Notes under the pieces: generated by a model | What the model saw: the letters and a program-made list of their open reading frames with translations, nothing else | Told to the model about the DNA's origin: nothing | Databases searched by the model: none | Position numbers and translations under genes: made by a program | Source of the DNA: Bog-756 sp963845485 | GTDB taxonomy: Bacteria; Actinomycetota; Acidimicrobiia; Acidimicrobiales; RAAP-2 | Assembly (NCBI GenBank): GCA_963845485.1 | Contig: CAWJSI010000013.1 | Span: forward strand, 62,001-126,000 | Reading direction: 5' to 3' | DNA: 64,000 nucleotides | Shown: piece by piece, positions 7,324-14,950 of the stretch | How positions within the stretch are numbered: the first letter of the stretch is position 1 | How the letters are laid out: every line of letters starts with the position of its first letter

Positions 7324-9526
7324 CCTCGGTGACCGCAGGATCCTCGACCATCCCGAGGGCGTCGAGGATGAAGGCGTAGACGAAGGCCTCGTCCCGCCAG
7401 GCGTCATAGCGGCCCGAGGGCCCACCGTGTCCGGCCCCGAGTTCGGTCTTGAGCAGGACGTGGTTTTCCGGGTTGGCCGACCGGAGCCTGGCCACCCACT
7501 TGGCCGGCTCCCAGAACCCCACCCGCGGATCGGACAGCCCTCCAGTGGCCAGGATGTCGGGATAGCGGACCTGGTCCCCTTCGTCGTCCCCCTCCCGGAC
7601 GTTGTCGTAAGGGGAGTAGGCCTTCATCACGGCGTAGATCTCGGGGTCCTCCACCGGGTTTCCCCACTCCTCCCACTCGAGGACGGTGAGGGGCAGGGTC
7701 TCGTCCAGGATCGTGGTCAGGCAGTCCACGAAGGGCACCTCGGCGACGATGGCGCGGAACAACTCGGGGGCCAAGTTGGCCACCGCCCCCATGAGTAGTC
7801 CGCCGGCGCTACCTCCTCGGGCCACGAGCTGACCCGGCGTGGTCCAACCCTCGTCGATCAGGGTCCGGGCACATGTCACGAAGTCGGTGAAGGTGTTGGG
7901 CTTGGCCGTGAACTTGCCGTTCTCGTACCAGGACCGACCCATCTCACCGCCTCCCCGGACGTGGGCGATGGCGAAGACGAACCCCCGGTCGAGGAGGCTC
8001 AGGCGAAGGGAGGAGAAGGTCGGGTCGATCGACACCTCATAGGAGCCATAGCCATAGAGGAGACAGGGGGAGGGGTGCGAGGGCGCCGGATCACCAACCA
8101 GGTCGGGCCGGTACACGAGGGAGAGGGGGATCCTCGTCCCGTCCTGGGCGACGGCCCACCGTCGCTCGGTCCGGTACCGACCGGGATCGAAGTCGCCGAG
8201 GACGGGTTGGCGCTTCCGGAGGGACGAGGTGCCGGTACCGAGGTCGAGGTCGTAGACGGAGCGGGGCGTGACGAGGGAGGTGTACTCGTAGCGCAACGTG
8301 GTGGACTCGTACTCAGGGTTCGCCCCGCCCCACACCGTCGAAGGGGACTCCGGTCGGGCCAGGGAGGTGGAGGCCCCGGAGGCGGCGTCGAGGACCCGCG
8401 CCACCGTCTCGCCGCCCTCCCGCTCGTAGACCACCAGGTGCTCGGCGAACGGGTCGACGGAGTCGAGTCGGACGCCGGGGCGGGCCGGGATGACCTCCTG
8501 CCAGGAGGCCCGTCCCGGCGAATCGTCGGGGGCCTCCATCAACCGGAAGTCGACGGCGCCGTCGTTGGTGACGATGAGGAACCGTGCCGCCCGACCGCCG
8601 GCCGGGTCGCCCCGGTCGTGGTCCACGCTGTACTCGATGCCCTGGCGGCGCGGTTCGATCACCACGAACTTGCCGTCGGGGTCGTCGGCGGGGAGGGCCC
8701 AATACTCCGACGTCACCTTGGAGTCGAGACCGATGAGGACGTATCCATCGTCTTTGGTCCGGCCCACCCCGAGGTAGAAGCGGTCGTCGGCCTCCTCGTA
8801 GACCAGGGTGTCCCCGGCAGGATCGTCACCGACCCGGTGGCGCCAGACCTGGTAGGGCCGCATGGCCTCGTCGACCCGCACGTAGAATACGGTGGCGTTG
8901 TCGTTGGCCCAGGCCACGCTGTAGGAGGTGTCGGAGAGCTCCTCGGGTGAAGCCTCGCCCCGGTCGAGGTCGACGAAGCGCATGGTGTAGCGCTCCCCGC
9001 CCGTGGTGTCGGTGGAGTAGGCCAACCACCGGTGGTCGGGGCTGACCTCCAGATTCCCGACGGCAAAGTACTCGTGGCCTTCGGCCAGGATGTTCTCGTC
9101 CAACAGGACCTGCTCGTCCTCGGGAATCGCCCCGGGCTCCGCGGGCCCGTCCTCTAGTCCACCGCCGACCCGCTCCGTACCCACCGGACGGCGGCAGTGG
9201 ATCCCGTAGCTGCTTCCTTCCCTCGTGCGGCCGTAGTAGAGCCAGGGGCCCTTCCTCACCGGTACCGAGAGGTCGGTCTCTTCGATCCGGGCCACCATCT
9301 CGGTGAAGAGCTCCTCCCTGAGCCCGGCCAGGCCCGCGGTGACCGCCTCGGTGTAGGCGTTCTCCTCTTCGAGATGGGCAATTACCGCCGGGTCGTCCTT
9401 GTCCCGAAGCCAGAACCAGTCGTCGGTCCGGACGTCACCGTGGGCCTCGAGCCGTACCGGACGGCGCTCGGGGACCGGTGCCGTGAGCCCGGCGGGGAGC
9501 GATCTCGGGGTCGAAGGGGCGGCCAT
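7298..9526 (-). CDS. ptrB: Oligopeptidase B (prolyl oligopeptidase family S9A)
   Basis: 742 residues from the ATG at 9526; an upstream in-frame start was rejected because CATCCT lies 6 nt before 9526. A seven-bladed propeller region (about residues 70-410) precedes the hydrolase domain. Catalytic Ser is in RGGSAGG, Asp in ATGGLSDPRV, His in LGAGHGGPSG. Cytosolic trypsin-like cleavage of short peptides after Arg or Lys is the family activity. Length fits. Its 3' end overlaps the convergent membrane-protein gene. Confidence 0.92.
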   Translation of the reverse strand: MAAPSTPRSLPAGLTAPVPERRPVRLEAHGDVRTDDWFWLRDKDDPAVIAHLEEENAYTEAVTAGLAGLREELFTEMVARIEETDLSVPVRKGPWLYYGRTREGSSYGIHCRRPVGTERVGGGLEDGPAEPGAIPEDEQVLLDENILAEGHEYFAVGNLEVSPDHRWLAYSTDTTGGERYTMRFVDLDRGEASPEELSDTSYSVAWANDNATVFYVRVDEAMRPYQVWRHRVGDDPAGDTLVYEEADDRFYLGVGRTKDDGYVLIGLDSKVTSEYWALPADDPDGKFVVIEPRRQGIEYSVDHDRGDPAGGRAARFLIVTNDGAVDFRLMEAPDDSPGRASWQEVIPARPGVRLDSVDPFAEHLVVYEREGGETVARVLDAASGASTSLARPESPSTVWGGANPEYESTTLRYEYTSLVTPRSVYDLDLGTGTSSLRKRQPVLGDFDPGRYRTERRWAVAQDGTRIPLSLVYRPDLVGDPAPSHPSPCLLYGYGSYEVSIDPTFSSLRLSLLDRGFVFAIAHVRGGGEMGRSWYENGKFTAKPNTFTDFVTCARTLIDEGWTTPGQLVARGGSAGGLLMGAVANLAPELFRAIVAEVPFVDCLTTILDETLPLTVLEWEEWGNPVEDPEIYAVMKAYSPYDNVREGDDEGDQVRYPDILATGGLSDPRVGFWEPAKWVARLRSANPENHVLLKTELGAGHGGPSGRYDAWRDEAFVYAFILDALGMVEDPAVTEVTAGSSNS

Positions 9527-9593
9527 GGGACCAGGATGGCACGTCTTTCCCCGACGGCTGGCCGCGAGCCGCACTGCCCTGGCCCCTGGGTTG

Positions 9594-9614
9594 TTACTAT
9601 CTGTATAGGGGAAA
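9594..9614 (+). promoter_or_regulatory. sufB promoter with TAGGGGAAA element
   Basis: TACTAT (9594-9599) is a good -10. TAGGGGAAA (9606-9614) begins at the expected transcription start. The same nonamer sits in reverse at the sufC-sufS-sufU promoter (19275-19283), which also has a TACTAT -10. A shared Fe-S-responsive repressor site is inferred. A related TTTCCCCGA occurs at 9545-9553. Confidence 0.5.
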
Positions 9615-9652
9615 TCGAGCGGTCCGTCCGGACTGCATCCTCAGGAGCCCAC

Positions 9653-11053
9653 ATGACGACCACCGATCTCGACCTCGGCAAATACAAGCTGGGGTGGTCC
9701 GACGAAGAGGACTACGTCTTCAAGCCCAAGAAGGGCCTGAACGAGTCGATCGTCCGCGAGATGTCGGCCATGAAAAAGGAGCCGGAGTGGATGCGGGACT
9801 TCCGCCTCCGGGCCCTGCAGCGCTTCGAGAAGCGACCCATGGCCGAGTGGTTCGCTGTCAACATGCCCGACCTCGACTTCGAGGACATCTACTACTACAT
9901 CAAGCCGACGTCCGGTCAGGTCGAGGACTGGAACGACCTGCCCGATGCCATCAAGAACACCTACGAGAAGCTGGGCATCCCCGAGGCCGAGCGCAAGTAT
10001 CTGGCCGGGGTGACCGCCCAGTACGAGTCCGAGGTCGTCTTCCACCGCAATCGCGAGGACCTCGAGGCCCTCGGCATCATCTTCTGCGACATGGATACCG
10101 CCGTCCGCGAATACCCCGATCTCGTCCGTAAGTACTTCGGGACCATCATCCCCCCCAACGACAACAAGTTCGCCGCCCTCAACTCGGCCGTCTGGTCTGG
10201 CGGCTCGTTCATCTACGTCCCGCCCAATGTGGTCGTCGACCAGCCGCTCCAGGCCTACTTCCGGATCAACGCCGAGAATATGGGCCAGTTCGAACGGACG
10301 CTGATCATCGCCGACGTGGGCTCACAGGTGCATTACATCGAAGGGTGCTCCGCACCGGTGTACACCAGCGACTCCCTGCACTCCGCTGTGGTGGAGCTGG
10401 TGGCCCTGGAGGGTTCGCGGATCACCTACACGACCATCCAGAACTGGTCCAACAACGTCTACAACCTGGTCACCAAGCGGGCTCGTGCCGAGGCCGAGGC
10501 CCACGTGGAGTGGATCGACGGCAACATCGGGTCCCGCCTGACCATGAAGTACCCGAGCGTGTACCTGATGGGGCCGAAGGCTTCCGGCGAGGTCCTCTCG
10601 GTGGCCTACGCCGGCGCCGGCCAGCATCAAGACGCCGGGGCGAAGATGATCCATGCCGCCCCCGAGACGACCTCGACGATCGTGTCGAAGTCCATCTCCA
10701 AGGACGCCGGAATCACCACCTACCGCGGTCTGGTGCACGTCGACGAAGGGGCCAAGCACGCCAAGAGCTTCGTGCGATGCGACGCCCTGTTGCTCGACGA
10801 CACCGCCGTCTCTGAGACCAAGCCCTACATGGAGGTGGCCGAGCGGGACGCACGGATCGGCCACGAGGCCACGGTGTCCAAGGTCGGCGACGACCAGCTC
10901 TTCTACCTGATGAGCCGGGGTCTGTCGGAGACCCAGGCCATGGGCATGATCGTCAACGGGTTCATCGAGCCGATCACCCGCACACTGCCCATGGAGTACG
11001 CCGTGGAGTGGAGCCGCCTCATCGAACTGCAGATGGAAGGCTCGGTCGGCTGA
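9653..11053 (+). CDS. sufB: Fe-S cluster assembly protein SufB
   Basis: 466 residues; the ATG at 9653 has AGGAG 5 bp upstream. SufB is the scaffold subunit of the SufBC2D complex that builds nascent Fe-S clusters. Strong family landmarks are AALNSAVWSGGSFIYVPP, EGCSAPVYT (Cys), the beta-helix repeats, SFVRCDALLLDD with the conserved Cys, and VSKVGDDQLFYLMSRGL near the end. The sequence runs through residue 466 with no gaps. It heads the rightward suf cluster, but sufD follows only after a small Cys-rich gene and an antisense crotonase gene. Confidence 0.97.
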   Translation: MTTTDLDLGKYKLGWSDEEDYVFKPKKGLNESIVREMSAMKKEPEWMRDFRLRALQRFEKRPMAEWFAVNMPDLDFEDIYYYIKPTSGQVEDWNDLPDAIKNTYEKLGIPEAERKYLAGVTAQYESEVVFHRNREDLEALGIIFCDMDTAVREYPDLVRKYFGTIIPPNDNKFAALNSAVWSGGSFIYVPPNVVVDQPLQAYFRINAENMGQFERTLIIADVGSQVHYIEGCSAPVYTSDSLHSAVVELVALEGSRITYTTIQNWSNNVYNLVTKRARAEAEAHVEWIDGNIGSRLTMKYPSVYLMGPKASGEVLSVAYAGAGQHQDAGAKMIHAAPETTSTIVSKSISKDAGITTYRGLVHVDEGAKHAKSFVRCDALLLDDTAVSETKPYMEVAERDARIGHEATVSKVGDDQLFYLMSRGLSETQAMGMIVNGFIEPITRTLPMEYAVEWSRLIELQMEGSVG

Positions 11054-11117
11054 GCCCTCGGCGTCGCCGGCCCGCCGGTGGTCCACCGACAGGCGGAGGG
11101 AAAGGCAGAATGGTCCC

Positions 11118-11462
11118 ATGCCGATGAGGGAAGAGTGCAAGCACTTTCAGAGCCGGACCTACGATTCGGGGGAGGTGGCCCGGTTCTGCATCCTCGACCT
11201 GGCTCCCGAGGCACCGTGGAAGTGCCCCGACAACTGCCCCTCGTTCACGCCCCGACTGGCTGATGTGGGGTGGGCGCACGGCTCCCTGGTCGAGCCGGCT
11301 CTCGAGCCGATGCCCGACGTGCCCGGCGAGGAAGCAGCCCAGCTGCTCGACCAGGCGGAGGACATCATCAACGCCGTCGGGCCGGACATCCTCGCCGAAG
11401 TGCGCCGGGAGGACGAGCGCAATGAGCGCAAAGACCGCCGCTGGTGGCGCCGCAAGCGCTGA
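11118..11462 (+). CDS. Small Cys-rich protein downstream of sufB (unknown)
   Basis: 114 residues, ATG at 11118 with CAGAAT 6 nt upstream and no SD. The N-terminal third carries four Cys in C-x16-C-x11-C-x3-C (EECKHF, RFCILD, WKCPDNCPSF), a possible zinc or Fe-S site. The middle is acidic and helical (EEAAQLLDQAEDIINAV) and the tail is Arg/Lys/Trp-rich. I do not recognise the family. Its position 64 bp after sufB suggests, but does not prove, a link to Fe-S metabolism. Confidence 0.7.
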   Translation: MPMREECKHFQSRTYDSGEVARFCILDLAPEAPWKCPDNCPSFTPRLADVGWAHGSLVEPALEPMPDVPGEEAAQLLDQAEDIINAVGPDILAEVRREDERNERKDRRWWRRKR

Positions 11463-11465
11463 GGG

Positions 11466-12329
11466 CTACTGGCCGGTGAAGTTGGCCGGCCGTTTCTCCA
11501 TGAAGGCCCGCATGGCCTCGACCAGGTCGTCGGAGGCGAGCGATCCGGCGTTCCAGGTGGCCACGTACTCGAGGCCCTCGGCTACCGACCGGTCGGCACA
11601 GGCTGCCAGCACGGCTTTGGTGCCCTGAACGGCGAGCGGCGAGTTGGCGGCGATGTCGTCGGCCAGGGCGCGGGCGGCGGCCAGGACGGCGTCGGCATCG
11701 GCATGAACCTCGTTCACGAGACCGATGGCCTCGGCTCGTGACGCGGTGATGTCTTTTCCCGTGAAGGCCAGTTCGGCCACGTGGCCCTGGCCGATGATGG
11801 ATGGGAGGCGCTGCAGGCTGCCGAGGTCGGCGACGATGGCCACCTTGGCCTCGCGCACCGAGAAGAGTGCGTCCGCACTGGCCAGGCGGATGTCGCAGGC
11901 GGCGATGAGGTCCACGCCACCGCCGATGCAGTACCCGTGCACGGCGGCGATGACCGGGAGCGGACAGTCGGCCACCGCGCTGATGGACGCCTGGAGCCGG
12001 AGGATCTCGGCGCGGCCCGAGCGGGCCCGGGCCGCCATGGACCGGGTCTTCGTGCCCTCGGTCTCCGAGCCCCCGGTGAGCCCGGACATGGCCACCAGGT
12101 CCAGCCCCACCGAGAAGTGCGGACCGCGTGCGGCTACCACCACGACCCGCAGATCTGGCTCGGACCCGAGGGCGTCCATGGCCCGGGGCAGGTCGGACCA
12201 GAAGTCCGGACCCATGGCATTGCGCTTCTCGGGCCGGTCGAGCCACAGCGTGGCCACGTGGCCGTCCACCTCGATGGCCAGCACGTCGGAGGCGAACGAG
12301 GCGACGGCGCCTCCCGGGGTCGGTGTCAT
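11466..12329 (-). CDS. Enoyl-CoA hydratase/isomerase family protein (dienoyl-CoA isomerase-like)
   Basis: 287 residues. Crotonase fold: oxyanion segment GPHFSVGLDL and HGYCIGGGVDLIAACDIRLAS. REAKVAIVADLGSLQRLP resembles the ECH1 delta3,5-delta2,4-dienoyl-CoA isomerase signature more than plain enoyl-CoA hydratase. TACGCT lies 6 nt before the ATG, suggesting a leaderless transcript. The gene lies antisense between the Cys-rich gene (gap 3 bp) and sufD, splitting the suf cluster. Beta-oxidation role inferred. Confidence 0.87.
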   Translation of the reverse strand: MTPTPGGAVASFASDVLAIEVDGHVATLWLDRPEKRNAMGPDFWSDLPRAMDALGSEPDLRVVVVAARGPHFSVGLDLVAMSGLTGGSETEGTKTRSMAARARSGRAEILRLQASISAVADCPLPVIAAVHGYCIGGGVDLIAACDIRLASADALFSVREAKVAIVADLGSLQRLPSIIGQGHVAELAFTGKDITASRAEAIGLVNEVHADADAVLAAARALADDIAANSPLAVQGTKAVLAACADRSVAEGLEYVATWNAGSLASDDLVEAMRAFMEKRPANFTGQ

Positions 12330-12335
12330 AGTCCG

Positions 12336-12341
12336 AGCGTA
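12336..12341 (-). promoter_or_regulatory. -10 element, leaderless promoter of the crotonase gene
   Basis: TACGCT on the minus strand, 6 nt before the ATG at 12329; no SD. Confidence 0.5.
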
Positions 12342-12396
12342 GGCCGGGGGTCGACCCGCCGCCTCGTCCCGGGGCCGAGGCCTGTGGTCCCGGGGG

Positions 12397-12444
12397 TAGG
12401 ATGGAGCCCGAGGCTCGTTACCCCGGGCCTCGTTGCGCGAGAGG
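12397..12444 (+). promoter_or_regulatory. sufD promoter, 5' hairpin and Shine-Dalgarno
   Basis: TAGGAT (12397-12402) would start RNA near 12409. There a 6-bp hairpin CGAGGC/GCCTCG (12409-12414 with 12427-12432) sits at the 5' end. GAGAGG (12439-12444) is the SD, 8 nt before a CTG codon at 12453. If this promoter is used, the GTG at 12384 cannot be the sufD start. Confidence 0.4.
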
Positions 12445-12452
12445 TACCTGCT

Positions 12453-13799
12453 CTGTCCACCTTCACCCCTGAATCTGCTTCGGCCCTACCCGGGCTGCCC
12501 TGGCTCCAGCGACGCCGGGCCGACGCGGCTGCCTCCTTTGCCTCCTCACCGCTGCCCAGTGAGAAGGACGAAGTCTGGCGGTACAGCCGGATCGACCAAC
12601 TCGACCTCGACCGGTACCGGCCGGCGGGAAGTGTGCCTCCGGCGTCGGCCAACGACCCCGGGCCGTCCCCGTCCGACCGGGTTCACTCGCTGGTGGCCAG
12701 TCTCGGCCCCCGTTCGGGTCTCGTGGTGACCATCAACGGCGTCCTGGCCACCGTGTCGTCATCAGTGGGTGATGACCTTCTGACCCTGGGCCGGGCCGGC
12801 GAACACCCCGATGGTGAGCGCCTGCTGGGATCGGTAGTCACCGATCCCAGTGACTACCTGCTCTTGAACGACGCCTTCGCCGTCGATCCGCTCATCGTCG
12901 ATATCGCGCCGGGTGCTGTCATCGACGACCCGGTGGTGGTGGTGCACGTGATCAGCGGCGACGGAGGCGAGGCGGTATTCCCGCGGACCTTTGTCCGCTC
13001 CGGCGGATCGTCGCGGGCCGGCGTGGTCGAGATCGTGGTCGACGTGGACGCCGGCCTCCTGGCCGAACTGCCCTCGCCGTCCACCCCGACTTCGACGGCG
13101 GCACGGGGTCAGGGCCACCTGGTCGTCCCGCTGACCGAGATCGATGTGGCCGACGGCGCCACGCTCTCGTTCGTCAGCGTCCAGTCGCTCGGTACCGACA
13201 CGTGGCAGCTGGCCCATCAGGGCAGCACCATCGGGGCCGACGCCACGCTGCAGAGCTTCGCCGTGGCCCTCGGAGGAAGCTATGCCAGGCTCCGTACCGA
13301 CTCGGCACTCCGTGGGGAGTCAGGGACCAGCCTCTTGCGAGCCGCCTTCATCGGGCGTGATGACCAGATGCTCGACTTCCGGACCCTCCAGGACCACCTG
13401 GCTCCTCGCACCACGAGCGATCTGCTGTTCATGGGGGCGGTGGCCGACCACGCCCACTCCGTCTACAGCGGCCTCATCCGGGTGCGTCGCGGCGCGGTCC
13501 GCTCCGACGCTATGCAGACCAACCACAACCTGGTGCTCGATGAGGGGGCCCACGCCGACTCGGTCCCCAATCTCGACATCGAGGAGAACGACGTGAAGTG
13601 CAGCCACGGTTCGACCGTTGGTCCTGTCGATGAGGACCAGCGCTACTACCTGGAGTCCCGGGGGGTGGAGCCCGATGTGGCCGAGCGGCTCATCGTGGCG
13701 GGGTTCTTCGAGAACATCGCCGATCAGGTGCCCATCGCCGGCACCCGGGCCATGGTGGGTCGGGCCCTCGCCGACCGGACCGGGGTGACCGGTGCCTGA
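12453..13799 (+). CDS. sufD: Fe-S cluster assembly protein SufD (probable CTG start)
   Basis: About 448 residues. SufD is the SufB paralogue in the SufBC2D scaffold. Landmarks are LPSEKDEVWRYSRI near the start, the beta-helix core, DHAHSVYSGLIRV, SDAMQTNHNLVLDEGAHADS and the C-terminal YYLESRGV. No ATG, GTG or TTG codon lies near the conserved N-terminus. The CTG at 12453, with GAGAGG 8 nt before it, gives STFTPESASALPG, a normal SufD beginning; the GTG at 12384 is the alternative. The stop overlaps the Rieske gene start by 8 bp. Confidence 0.92.
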   Translation: MSTFTPESASALPGLPWLQRRRADAAASFASSPLPSEKDEVWRYSRIDQLDLDRYRPAGSVPPASANDPGPSPSDRVHSLVASLGPRSGLVVTINGVLATVSSSVGDDLLTLGRAGEHPDGERLLGSVVTDPSDYLLLNDAFAVDPLIVDIAPGAVIDDPVVVVHVISGDGGEAVFPRTFVRSGGSSRAGVVEIVVDVDAGLLAELPSPSTPTSTAARGQGHLVVPLTEIDVADGATLSFVSVQSLGTDTWQLAHQGSTIGADATLQSFAVALGGSYARLRTDSALRGESGTSLLRAAFIGRDDQMLDFRTLQDHLAPRTTSDLLFMGAVADHAHSVYSGLIRVRRGAVRSDAMQTNHNLVLDEGAHADSVPNLDIEENDVKCSHGSTVGPVDEDQRYYLESRGVEPDVAERLIVAGFFENIADQVPIAGTRAMVGRALADRTGVTGA

Positions 13800-14133
13800 G
13801 TCGACAGCGGTAGGCCAGGGTGAGGTCGTGCGTCTCTGCGGCCGGGGGGATCTCGTTCCCGGCGAGGCACGTCGCTTCGACGTCGGCAGCCTGAGGGTGG
13901 CGCTTGTTCGCATCGAGGACGACTTCTACGCCATCGGCGACCGGTGCAGCCACGAGGATTTCTCGCTGGCCGACGGGGAGGTGTGGGACACCGAGTGCGA
14001 GATCGAGTGCGCCAAGCACGGATCGACCTTCGATCTGCGAACCGGCGAGCCATGCTCGCTCCCGGCCACACGGCCCGTGCCGGTCTACGACGTGGTCGTC
14101 ACCGGTGACGACGTCTCGGTGGTGGTCCCGTGA
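13792..14133 (+). CDS. Rieske [2Fe-2S] ferredoxin of the suf cluster
   Basis: 113 residues, GTG start overlapping sufD. The cluster ligands CSHEDF and CAKHGSTFD form the C-x-H ... C-x2-H Rieske pair. Small Rieske ferredoxins of this kind occur in actinobacterial suf operons. Possible roles are electron supply for cluster assembly or a client ferredoxin for an oxygenase; neither is shown here. The stop overlaps the sufC GTG, indicating translational coupling. Confidence 0.92.
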   Translation: MPESTAVGQGEVVRLCGRGDLVPGEARRFDVGSLRVALVRIEDDFYAIGDRCSHEDFSLADGEVWDTECEIECAKHGSTFDLRTGEPCSLPATRPVPVYDVVVTGDDVSVVVP

Positions 14134-14864
14134 GTCACGGTGAGCTCGTCATCGAGGATCTTCGGGCCGGGGTGCCCGGTCGGGAGATCCTCCGTGGGGT
14201 GACTCTGACAGTGGGCCGGGGTGAGGTGCACGCGGTCATGGGGCCGAACGGTTCGGGCAAGAGCACCTTGGCCCACGTGCTCATGGGCCGCCCTGGCTAC
14301 GAGATCCTGGGTGGATCGGTGACCCTCGACGGCACCGACCTCCTGGCCCTGCCCACATGGGAGCGGGCGCGGGCCGGCCTGTTCCTCGCCATGCAGCACC
14401 CCATCGAGGTGCCCGGGGTGTCGTTGCTCACCTCGCTGACGGCATCCCGCCCGGCGGTCGCCGACGGGAGCGGTCCGGATGTCGAGACCCGCCTCCGGGA
14501 CGAGGCGGGCCGCATCGGCTTCGATGAGCGCTTCCTCACCCGTCCGCTCAACGTCGACCTGTCGGGTGGAGAACGCAAGCGCAATGAGACCCTGCAGCTG
14601 GGTGTCCTGCGCCCCCGGTTCGCCGTGCTGGACGAGATCGACTCGGGTCTGGACGTCGATGCGCTCGCCGCCGTGGGACGCCGGGTGGAAGAGGCCACCA
14701 CCGAATGGGGTCTCGGCGTGCTGGCCATCACCCACTTTCGCCGGTTGCTCGACGTACTCCGCCCCGACGTGGTGCATGTCCTGTCCGATGGCCGGGTGGC
14801 CGCCACCGGTGGGAGCGAGCTCGCCGAGACGGTCGACCAGACCGGATACGCCGCGTACGGCTGA
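14130..14864 (+). CDS. sufC: SufC ATPase, copy 1 (sufBD-linked)
   Basis: 244 residues, GTG start with a 4-bp overlap. SufC is the ABC-type ATPase that drives SufB/SufD rearrangement. Walker A GPNGSGKST (38-46), Q-loop MQHPIEVPGVS (Gln89), signature LSGGERKRNE (from 144), Walker B LDEIDSGLD (167-175) and H-loop ITHF (His202) are all intact. The Q-loop is the standard SufC type. A second sufC lies in the convergent sufS-sufU operon. A strong hairpin follows the stop. Confidence 0.95.
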   Translation: MSHGELVIEDLRAGVPGREILRGVTLTVGRGEVHAVMGPNGSGKSTLAHVLMGRPGYEILGGSVTLDGTDLLALPTWERARAGLFLAMQHPIEVPGVSLLTSLTASRPAVADGSGPDVETRLRDEAGRIGFDERFLTRPLNVDLSGGERKRNETLQLGVLRPRFAVLDEIDSGLDVDALAAVGRRVEEATTEWGLGVLAITHFRRLLDVLRPDVVHVLSDGRVAATGGSELAETVDQTGYAAYG

Positions 14865-14900
14865 ACGAGCGGGTGTACGGGCGCGCCTCGGCGGCCCGGC

Positions 14901-14927
14901 GCGCTCCGAGGCGGCACCTCGGAGCGC
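14901..14927 (+). terminator. Strong hairpin after sufC copy 1
   Basis: Perfect 10-bp stem GCGCTCCGAG / CTCGGAGCGC with a 7-nt loop, between the sufC stop and the LCP promoter. No U-tract follows, so it is terminator-like or an RNA-stabilising structure. Confidence 0.6.
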
Positions 14928-14938
14928 CCCTCGGTTGG

Positions 14939-14944
14939 TAGCGT
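14939..14944 (+). promoter_or_regulatory. -10 element, leaderless promoter of the LCP gene
   Basis: TAGCGT lies 6 nt before the ATG at 14951, with no SD. The LCP gene therefore appears to have its own promoter after the suf hairpin. Confidence 0.5.
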
Positions 14945-14950
14945 CTCCCC

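Noticed and set aside
12384..12452. GTG at 12384 as the sufD start
   Set aside because: It adds residues not found in SufD and lies upstream of the predicted transcription start; kept only as an alternative.
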